Shown here one piece after another: positions 1 to 5,511 of a DNA stretch of 5,576 bases. The stretch covers positions 1-5,576 of the forward strand of contig PIVH01000505.1 of the NCBI GenBank assembly GCA_003354225.1. The letters run 5' to 3'. Positions within the stretch are counted from its first letter, which is position 1; each line of letters opens with the position of its first letter. The notes under the pieces are model-generated. The model was not told where the DNA came from, did not search any database, and worked only from the letters and a program-made list of their open reading frames with translations. A program made the translations under genes and the position numbers. Source of the DNA: Globobulimina sp. (lineage: Eukaryota > Foraminifera > Rotaliida).

Positions 1-137
1 GCATCAGTTGGTGCATTAGTTGATTTAGTTGGGGCATCCGTGGGAGCATCGGTCGGAGCATCAGTTGGAGCAGATGTAGGCTCATTAGTTGGAGCAGGCG
101 TTGGGTTATTGGTTGGGTTATTGGTGGGTGAAGTTGT
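1..137 (-). repeat. In-frame PTxx-coding minisatellite (12-base period)
   Basis: This stretch encodes a degenerate tetrapeptide repeat, with units such as PTNN, PTPA, PTNE, PTSA and three successive PTDA. The period is 12 bases. On the plus strand it appears as GTTGGAGCA/GTTGGGTTA-like units. Codon choice varies between units (GAT GCT CCG ACC, GAT GCT CCC ACG, GAT GCC CCA ACT), so selection keeps the protein repeat rather than it being a recent DNA duplication. One unit (KSTN) breaks the pattern. Arrays like this are prone to length change between strains. Confidence 0.85.
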
Positions 138-773
138 AGGATCGCCTACACATTGCATTTCTACATCATATACAACTGTATATTCACTTTTTCCGCTGTG
201 TAATAAAGTAAATGAAAACAGGAATTGTGTGTTAGCTGTTGCTCTGCCAATGTAAATATCAGTTACAGTGTGATATTCCCAGTCATCTGTTGAACCACAA
301 CCAACAACATATGTTTGAGCATTGTTTACAAAAGTTCCATCAGATATATGTGGATTGCTGGCTGATCGTCCCAGGGAATCTTGTCGAGCATACTGACTGG
401 GTGTACTACCGCCAGTTTGATCTTTTAACATTGATACTATATAATCGCCAGTTTCAGTCTCACAGAATGCAAACGAATATGATACATATATATCAGCATC
501 ATCTGAGCATTTAAAATATCTCTGCATCCAACATCTCGATTTGGTTTGCTCTGTAAGAGGGCCATGGTATTTTTTATCTGCTGCTCCGATGGTATATCGA
601 TTTGCTGGGGAATAATATTCAGGATTATCTATAGGCTGATTGTAAATCGACCATCCATTTAGTTTGTTGGTATCAAATTGAAAATCATCGATCCAAATTT
701 GGTTGACTGGTATTGTGGATTGAGAATGAGACGATTCATTGAATAGAAATACAATTAATAATAAAAGAAACAT
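1..773 (-). CDS. Secreted PT-repeat protein, 5' part only (3' end beyond the left edge)
   Basis: The minus-strand frame is open from an ATG at 773 to the window edge, giving 257 codons plus two bases without a stop. An in-frame TGA at 788-786 lies just upstream with no other ATG between, and the start context is AAA-ATG. Residues 1-17 (MFLLLLIVFLFNESSHS) look like a signal peptide: a Leu/Ile/Phe core then a polar Ser-rich cleavage region. Residues about 20-208 are rich in Thr, Ser, Tyr and Asp with alternating hydrophobics and five Cys (81, 89, 104, 159, 208), suggesting a beta-rich extracellular domain; I do not recognise the family. From about residue 212 a four-residue PTxx repeat (SPTNNPT, PTDAPTDAPT) begins and is still running at the edge, a likely O-glycosylated stalk or linker. 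More domains may lie beyond it. It is probably exported to the surface, wall or medium; the function is unknown. There is no sign of an intron in this part. Reality of the gene is well supported, the product class only moderately. Confidence 0.82.
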   Translation of the reverse strand, partial: MFLLLLIVFLFNESSHSQSTIPVNQIWIDDFQFDTNKLNGWSIYNQPIDNPEYYSPANRYTIGAADKKYHGPLTEQTKSRCWMQRYFKCSDDADIYVSYSFAFCETETGDYIVSMLKDQTGGSTPSQYARQDSLGRSASNPHISDGTFVNNAQTYVVGCGSTDDWEYHTVTDIYIGRATANTQFLFSFTLLHSGKSEYTVVYDVEMQCVGDPTTSPTNNPTNNPTPAPTNEPTSAPTDAPTDAPTDAPTKSTNAPTD

Positions 774-822
774 TTTAATGATAACTCAAAAATGCCTTTT
801 TCAAATTATTCAAGATTGTATA

Positions 823-887
823 GCACATTTCAAATCGACTACATATAATTATCTGCATTTGGTGTTGTGTAGCAATTTGAAATGTGC
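823..887. repeat. Inverted repeat (hairpin) upstream of the PT-repeat gene
   Basis: The left arm starting GCACATTTCAAAT (823-835) is exactly complementary to ATTTGAAATGTGC (875-887). After one mismatch and a one-base bulge the pairing continues through CTAC/GTAG, giving about 18 pairs around a loop of some 26 bases. It lies 50 bases upstream of the PT-repeat start codon, so it could fall in the promoter or 5' UTR. It may be a remnant of a small foldback element or a regulatory hairpin. Confidence 0.75.
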
Positions 888-893
888 AGTATT

Positions 894-1067
894 TTGACTG
901 TGCCAGTTTCAACTATAGGAGGTAATTCACAGTACACTTTTGAGAGACTTTGTTATTGTGTTTGACAGTTTGACTGATCTGACAGATCTGTGTTGACTGT
1001 GCCATTCAGACAGGTTTTTTTTAGCACTGACTTTAGGTTTCTGTGTTGACTTTAGCACTGACTTTAG
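894..1067. repeat. Cluster of TGACT motifs with two direct repeats
   Basis: TTTAGCACTGACTTTAG occurs exactly at 1020-1036 and 1051-1067. TTGACTGTGCCA occurs exactly at 894-905 and 993-1004. TGACT itself occurs six times on the plus strand (895, 971, 994, 1028, 1047, 1059), and GACTTTAG three times. The cluster sits 120-290 bases upstream of the PT-repeat start codon. It may be a set of transcription-factor sites, or only the result of local duplication; the sequence alone does not decide. Confidence 0.6.
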
Positions 1068-1232
1068 CTTAAATTAAATAAATATTTTTGAAACAGGAAC
1101 AGAAATTCTCATCAATATTGCAGTTATTTTGTCAGATATTACAATATCAACCGCAAATAATTGACATTCAAATTCGGATTTGTTTGAGCTGTTATTACCG
1201 ATATTAAAAACAAAAATGAGTCAATATAAATG

Positions 1233-2102
1233 CTAAAGTATTGCATGTAATAGTGATTTTACGGTTTGTTGAGTGATATATTTTTCTTCATCAGTGCCGA
1301 TTTCAGGATTATATTCGACCAAATCAAGCCCTATTGATTTGTTTGAGAATTTCAAATAATACAAATAATCCAAAACGTCTTTTAAGTCTAATCCATGATT
1401 AGCGCGCGTACCTGTACTTGGTGCATATTTTGGATCCAATCCATCAATGTCTAAACTTGTATGCACATATTTATATTTGTCAATAACATCCATAACTTCC
1501 TCCTTATCCGAACACACATTGATTCCATACTTGTCAATGATATCAATTTCAAAGTTATCCAGATCTCTTATACCCCAATAATACAAATGTTCAAAGTTTA
1601 ATTTTAATCCAATGTTATTGACCCATTGCCATGTGTTGTCAATGCCGGTTATGAATGCTAAGGGCATTCCGTGCACGTTGCCCGAGGCACTGCTTTCCAG
1701 CGTATTTATGTCAGCATGCGCATCGATCCATATTACAGCCAAATTATTCAAATCATTCTGACTTTCATTCATTTTTTGATTTAACATGTTTACGCAATGC
1801 AATGTGCCCATCACTGAGCCAACTGCGACACTGTGGTCTCCTCCAACTACCAAAGTGTTACTGTTTGATTCTATGCGTGCTTTATAGAGCTCATAATGGT
1901 ACTTTTCATTGCTACAAATATGAGACTGGTCCACTGGCATCACTTTGTAAGACGTCTGTGTTGGACTGGTAGATAATGATAGCGCTTCATTTATAATGTT
2001 CCTCACAATCGATGAGCCATTCTCAACGCCGACTATTGGTTGTCCGAATCTCCATGGTGCATATAAAATATTTGCTAGTTTATGCATTCTTGATGACGCC
2101 AT
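1233..2102 (-). CDS. Arginase (ureohydrolase family), complete, intronless
   Basis: Hydrolyses L-arginine to ornithine and urea at a two-manganese site; this feeds arginine catabolism and polyamine or proline supply. All three ureohydrolase signatures are present: VGGDHSVAVGS (86-96), VIWIDAHAD (123-131) and SLDIDGLDP (216-224). The six metal ligands are H90, D127, H129, D131, D218 and D220. The substrate loop DINTLESSASGNVHG matches the arginase loop DINTPLTTTSGNLHG in length and keeps N133, S140, N142 and H144. D180, D182, E185 (IRDLDNFE) and E263 (LVEYNP) fit other active-site positions. This loop favours arginase over agmatinase or formiminoglutamase. At 289 residues it is shorter than typical arginases (about 300-330), mainly because the C-terminal tail is missing. 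There is no visible targeting signal, so a cytosolic enzyme is likely. An in-frame TAA lies three codons before the ATG, fixing the start; the stop is TAG. It is head-to-head with eIF3L, 152 bases apart. An oddity is GTRANHGL in place of the common GTPVxGGL. Confidence 0.95.
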   Translation of the reverse strand: MASSRMHKLANILYAPWRFGQPIVGVENGSSIVRNIINEALSLSTSPTQTSYKVMPVDQSHICSNEKYHYELYKARIESNSNTLVVGGDHSVAVGSVMGTLHCVNMLNQKMNESQNDLNNLAVIWIDAHADINTLESSASGNVHGMPLAFITGIDNTWQWVNNIGLKLNFEHLYYWGIRDLDNFEIDIIDKYGINVCSDKEEVMDVIDKYKYVHTSLDIDGLDPKYAPSTGTRANHGLDLKDVLDYLYYLKFSNKSIGLDLVEYNPEIGTDEEKYITQQTVKSLLHAIL

Positions 2103-2254
2103 ATCAACTTACCAAGCAATACAATGAATATATGAGTTGATTGTTACTGATTATGAGTTACATAGAAACTGCGTAGCGCTGATCCAGCTGCATGCAATAT
2201 ATATATATAACATGATAAATCCAAAAAAACTTTCTTGAGCTTTAACTTGCAATA
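2103..2254. promoter_or_regulatory. Head-to-head spacer, presumed shared promoter region of arginase and eIF3L
   Basis: Only 152 bases separate the two divergent start codons, so both promoters and both 5' UTRs must fit here or extend into the genes. An AT-dinucleotide run (about 2197-2210) ending in TATAA sits about 45 bases before the eIF3L ATG and resembles a TATA element. Just before it is CAGCTGCATGCAAT (2185-2198), which recurs exactly at 5378-5391. A 7-base inverted repeat, ATCAACT (2103-2109) and AGTTGAT (2135-2141), lies next to the arginase start. Promoter function is inferred from position. Confidence 0.55.
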
Positions 2255-4454
2255 ATGTCTCGTCAGCAATACGGTTTATCATCGTCAGGTGTAATAACCG
2301 AAGCAGTACGCAAATTTTTGGTGCAATTCCGTGAGAATGTATCACGCGGAAACGCCAAATTATTATATTCATCGTACACAGCATTTAAATCGATAACAGA
2401 GAAAACCTACCAAGTCTCCACATGGCCATTAGACACCGATGTTATTCGCGATTTGCGCTTAAATATCTCAGAAGAGTCAACACGGATATTTTTATATTTA
2501 TATCGTGAGTTATTTTATCGACATGCCTTTAATCGCTGTGATATATCATTCGAAACAATGCATGATTCATTCACAAATTACATGCGTTTATTTAATACGT
2601 TGCTCAAATTTTATGACTCGAATAAGAAATTTTGTGAGATACCAAATGTGTGGTTATGGGATATGATCAATTCCTTCGTATCGCAGTTCCAATATTATCA
2701 TCATTGGCGATCGGATTCAAAGGAGAATTATAAAAATATGAATGAATTATTAAATTATGAAAGCGAAACACAACAAAAATCAATCCAACAAAAATGGAAT
2801 GTACAGGTTGTGCTTCGCTATTTACATTATTTTGTGCATGCGGCCAAGATACCGATTCGGTATAATGAGCCACAACAAATTGACCCCGAACATGACGAGG
2901 AACAAAAACGCAAAGGCTCAGGCATTATGATGCAAATGTTGGGGTTTTTCAGTTTAATCGGATTGTGTCGCATTCATACAATTTTAGCAGATTATCGAAC
3001 TGCGATTGATGTGATGGCTGTGGTTGATTTAAAAGCAAAAGTTTAGTCATCATTTCTCACTGTTTTTGCTTCTCAGAAATGCATTGTATGAGTGCAAGGA
3101 TGCAAATATTTTAGGCACACAAATAATTGTTTTATCTCATGATCAGAATAACGGAAATATGATATTGGAGCACTGCATGACGTTATTGTATGTATTCAAA
3201 AGTAATTAATAGTTTTGAATACATACAACAACGTGGATGCAGCGACAACATCGTATTTCTGTTTTGTAGCTAAGCTCAAGTGTCCATGTTCATGCCAGTA
3301 ACTTAAAAAGTTTTTTCTTTACTTTACTTCAGAGCGCCATCACTCAGTTTGCGTCATGTTGTGTCAGTGCGCATTATTACTTATCATTTGCATATTGTAT
3401 GACCCGCCGATTTCCCGACGCACACTCAATGCTATGTACATTATTACGAAATCCGCGTTATGCAGAAAAAGGTGGTAAACGCAGCAAACCACGCTTTTTA
3501 TTGACCGATTCCGACGAAAAAGATAAAAAATCGTCAAAATCCGAAGCTGTAGATCAAGAGTTAAGTGACAAGGACCGATATCATGGCGAATACTTAAGCA
3601 TAGAGGCAATGTTGGACCGTTCGTGGGCAATGTTAGCAATCGCAAATACTCAATGTCCTACCAAATTGGATGAGGTGTTATTAGCGCCGTTACGGGATTA
3701 TTTTGGCAATGATATGGACGATATAAATGATAATAGTTCGAGTGTCGAACGGAGGAAACAAAGCTATGCCAAATTATTCCAAAGCTGTGCGCCAGATTTT
3801 ATTAATGTATTTTCGCCCTTTCATCAAGAAACCGGTCAATTATCGCGATTAAGGTATTGTATACAATATGACTCAGAAACGAATTTAAATGCAAAAATCT
3901 GTCAGCAAACTATAATACAATTTATGTACAACAGAAACATAAATTATATTATAGTTTGTGAGAGATTTTCGAGTTAAAATAAATGCTACAAATGAGATAA
4001 ATTTTTATTATTTGTGGCATTTATACACTGATAATGATATACACTGAATTTGAATGTGTGATATTGTGATAAAAGAGCATCAGAATTATGTTTGAACCAA
4101 TTTGGAGCGTTTATGAGATTGACCAATAAGAGACATGATATGCTAAAATTGAAGAATGAGATTTGTTTATTTTGCGTGATTCCATTCAATAAGTTGGTGA
4201 CAGCCATGAATTACGAGGCCAATGAGACTGGCAAACTAAACCGGGAATTAATACGATTAAAATGGAGATTGAAGCAAAATAAGAAAGTTGATTCTTGGGG
4301 GAATACAAAAGACCAATTCACTTTTTATATTAAAGATGATTGTGTTTATATTCAGGAATTGCAAACTTCGCAATTATGGAAATATTCCGACTATTTTATA
4401 AGGAATACACAAACTGTCACGGAGTGGCTTGAAAATTATCCATCGCATTTATAG
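2255..4454 (+). CDS. EIF3L: Eukaryotic translation initiation factor 3 subunit L, three exons
   Basis: Subunit of the eIF3 complex, which binds the 40S ribosome and brings in mRNA and initiator tRNA in the cytoplasm. Proposed exons are 2255-3040, 3333-3834 and 4084-4454, giving 552 residues (human about 564). Matches in order to the human protein: WPLDTDVIRDL (57-67), LYRELFYRHAF (82-92), PNVWLWDMINSFVSQFQ (130-146), KWNVQVVLRYLH (180-191), and MLGFFSLIGLCRIHTILADYR (228-248). Exon 2 has HYYLSFAYCMTRRFPDA, MLAIANTQCPTKLDE and KLFQSCAPDF. Exon 3 has the C-terminal PCI region ending FYIKDDCVYIQ and KYSDYFIR. Joining exons 1 and 2 in phase 0 gives DLKAK-SAITQFASCC, which aligns without gaps to human ELNKKSMYSRVPECQ. 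An in-frame TAA four codons upstream fixes the ATG, and the stop TAG is at the usual end. Exon 2 has a charged Lys/Asp/Ser-rich insertion (roughly residues 303-345) with no human counterpart. Gene identity is firm; the intron 2 borders are less so. Confidence 0.93.
3041..3332 (+). other. eIF3L intron 1 (292 bases, phase 0)
   Basis: The donor is AAAA|GTTTAG, a non-standard GT donor. The acceptor is a pyrimidine-rich run ending TTTACTTCAG|AGC. Reading through would meet TAG at 3044, and splicing restores a gap-free alignment of 21 residues to human eIF3L, so both borders are well supported. A second acceptor-like site, GCTTCTCAG at 3068-3076, would give a 36-base intron, but its exon reaches a stop within five codons. 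The intron contains a long hairpin (3150-3263). Confidence 0.88.
3150..3263 (+). repeat. Long imperfect hairpin inside eIF3L intron 1
   Basis: Arms 3150-3201 and 3213-3263 fold around an 11-base loop. The inner 16 pairs (TTGTATGTATTCAAAA with its complement) are perfect. Outside them the stem continues with small internal loops, a few mismatches and two G-U pairs, giving about 44 pairs in total. The shape, a long stem with a small loop, resembles a small-RNA precursor or a foldback/MITE-type insertion. It could also bring the splice sites closer together. The structure is seen directly; its function is not known. Confidence 0.85.
3894..3969 (+). repeat. First hairpin in eIF3L intron 2
   Basis: Arms 3894-3927 and 3937-3969 pair around a 9-base loop. 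From the loop outward there are 9 pairs, one mismatch, 12 pairs through CAAACTATAATA/TATTATAGTTTG, a one-base bulge, 3 pairs, one mismatch and 7 pairs (AAAATCT/AGATTTT). That is about 31 pairs. The arms lie within the intron under either choice of splice sites. Confidence 0.85.
3979..4024 (+). repeat. Second hairpin in eIF3L intron 2
   Basis: ATAAATGCTACAAAT (3979-3993) pairs over all 15 positions with ATTTGTGGCATTTAT (4010-4024), with one G-U pair, around a 16-base AT-rich loop. It begins only nine bases after the preceding hairpin. Confidence 0.8.
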
Positions 4455-4711
4455 ACTTGTTCAGAATTTAAATGAGTAAAATGACTGCATCCATAATTTC
4501 TAATTTTGATTTTCCATTTTAGTTCACTGCATTTTTACAACTACGATATTTAAATGATGACTAGCTCACTTCAAGAAATCTTAATATCAGGGTTCTCTGA
4601 GAAACGCTTTGTAAATCCAGAAACGGTTTGCTATAGATTCACATCCGTGCAAAACTGAATTTTGGTCCAAAAACAATGTCACAGATCTTGACAAACAATT
4701 CTTTGTGTAGC

Positions 4712-4750
4712 ATGAGGTAAATATTGTTAAAAAATGAGGTAAATATTGTT
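4712..4750. repeat. Tandem 17-bp direct repeat
   Basis: ATGAGGTAAATATTGTT occurs exactly at 4712-4728 and 4734-4750, a 22-base period separated by AAAAA. It probably arose by slippage or local duplication. Confidence 0.85.
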
Positions 4751-4826
4751 TGTTTTTCAGAAAATCAACATTTAACATTTCCCAACTCCAACCAAATAAC
4801 ACACAGCTCCAACACGCTGTACCCAA

Positions 4827-4991
4827 CGTATCAAAAAATTTTTGGGTCCCCATGTTTTGCCTAACAAAAAAAACAATATTCAACTACACTGTGTTTACAT
4901 AAAAAGTAGTGGTTAAACAGTAAATATACTGTTTGTCTATTTGTTTTTTCAGATAGGCAAAACATGGGGTACCCAAAAATGTTTTGATACG
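4827..4991. mobile_element. Foldback (MITE-like) structure with about 38-bp inverted arms
   Basis: The left arm 4827-4863 begins CGTATCAAAA and ends TTTTGCCTA. It is the reverse complement of the right arm 4954-4991 apart from one substitution and one inserted base (GGT-CCCC against GGTACCCC). The arms flank a 90-base AT-rich spacer with its own palindrome. No transposase and no obvious target-site duplication are visible, so a non-autonomous foldback element is an inference. The near identity of the arms suggests recent formation or gene conversion. Confidence 0.6.
4915..4934. repeat. Perfect palindrome in the foldback spacer
   Basis: AAACAGTA and TACTGTTT form eight perfect pairs around an AATA loop. 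It lies in the spacer between the foldback arms, nearer the right arm. Confidence 0.8.
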
Positions 4992-5009
4992 ATTACTTAG
5001 CAACTTGAA

Positions 5010-5086
5010 AAAGTTTACATTTCCAACTTTTCAAAGTTCAAATATTAACTTTTCAAAGTTTACAAAATATAAAGTTTACAAAATAT
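5010..5086. repeat. Short-repeat cluster (AAAGTTTACA and AACTTTTCAAAGTT units)
   Basis: AAAGTTTACA occurs at 5010-5019, 5055-5064 and 5071-5080. The longer unit AAAGTTTACAAAATAT is repeated exactly head to tail at 5055-5070 and 5071-5086. AACTTTTCAAAGTT, itself nearly palindromic, occurs at 5025-5038 and 5047-5060. This is simple local duplication in AT-rich DNA. Confidence 0.8.
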
Positions 5087-5483
5087 TTGCTATTATATAT
5101 TGAAAATTGAATTTATCAATTCTCACCGCCCCGATTTCAAAATTTTTTTCAAATCTAAGTTTATGAAAATAATATGAAATATTTGTAACATTGCACATGA
5201 CATTTACATGGCCAAATTTGAATACAACGATAATCTATGCATTCTCATGATTTTTTGCACAAAAATATGTTAAATTAAAACACAAAGTCAAAGTAACAAT
5301 TTTAAATGGTGTGGAAGAGTTTTTGCAAGTGATGGTTGTACGGATTTAGTGGTTTTAAGTGTGTGAATAATATGAGACAGCTGCATGCAATCTATTGCAG
5401 ACCGTTCCAGTTGATATTCTCGCATTTTTTCCATATGCTGACTGATTTGTTTCTTTTTTTATCCCAAAAAACGCCTATAAAAA

Positions 5484-5508
5484 ACTTTTATTTGACTACT
5501 ATAAAAGT
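5484..5508. repeat. Small inverted repeat ACTTTTAT/ATAAAAGT
   Basis: Arms of 8 bases (5484-5491 and 5501-5508) are perfectly complementary around a 9-base loop. They lie just after TATAAAA at 5476-5482. In AT-rich DNA this could be chance. Confidence 0.5.
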
Positions 5509-5511
5509 CAC

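Larger units (their letters stand above)
774..1232. other. Intergenic region between the arginase 3' end and the PT-repeat gene start
   Basis: These 459 bases hold no credible gene. They lie between two minus-strand genes, so they contain the arginase 3' end and the presumed promoter of the PT-repeat gene. No AATAAA or ATTAAA was seen on the minus strand in the 165 bases after the arginase stop. The region holds an inverted repeat at 823-887, a cluster of TGACT motifs with direct repeats at 894-1067, and small palindromes at 976-988 (GATCTG-A-CAGATC) and 1135-1148 (GATATT-AC-AATATC). Confidence 0.7.
3835..4083 (+). other. eIF3L intron 2 (about 249 bases, phase 1; borders tentative)
   Basis: An intron must lie between FSPFHQET (end of exon 2) and CLNQFGAF (exon 3), because the exon 2 frame stops at 3975-3977 and the family alignment resumes in exon 3. 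The preferred borders are ACCG|GTCAAT and GCATCAG|AAT, which give FHQET-EL-CLNQFGAF against human YHKEP-FLQQLKVF. An alternative uses the more consensus donor AAG|GTATTG at 3854 with the acceptor AAAAG at 4075. That keeps the frame but adds nine residues (561 in total). The intron holds two consecutive hairpins. Confidence 0.6.

Noticed and set aside
40-255. Plus-strand frame with GASVGA/LVGLLVG repeats
   Set aside because: It is the antisense shadow of the PTxx repeat of the minus-strand secreted protein, which has a start codon, a signal peptide and a much longer open frame.
1655-1972. 105-codon plus-strand frame, Cys- and His-rich
   Set aside because: It lies entirely antisense to the arginase coding sequence, including the DAHAD motif, and has no recognisable family features.
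2102-2115. Consensus donor GGTAAGTT on the minus strand just before the arginase ATG
   Set aside because: The arginase frame aligns from its N-terminus without needing an upstream exon, and an in-frame TAA overlaps this site. It may be a 5' UTR splice site but nothing else supports it.
3068-3076. Alternative acceptor GCTTCTCAG giving a 36-base intron 1
   Set aside because: The resulting phase-0 exon reads aaa tgc att gta tga and stops at once, whereas the acceptor at 3332 gives a gap-free family alignment.
3738-3752. Palindrome GTTCGA-GTG-TCGAAC in eIF3L exon 2
   Set aside because: Six-base arms within a coding region encoding an ordinary linker (SSSVERR); expected by chance.
4716-4760. Donor-like GAG|GTAAAT (twice) followed by TTTTTCAG, a possible mini-intron
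   Set aside because: There is no coding sequence on either side to be joined, and the spacing is too short (about 22-44 bases) to accept without transcript evidence.
4587-4883. 98-codon minus-strand frame
   Set aside because: It runs through the direct repeat pair and the left foldback arm, has no family motifs, and its start is arbitrary.
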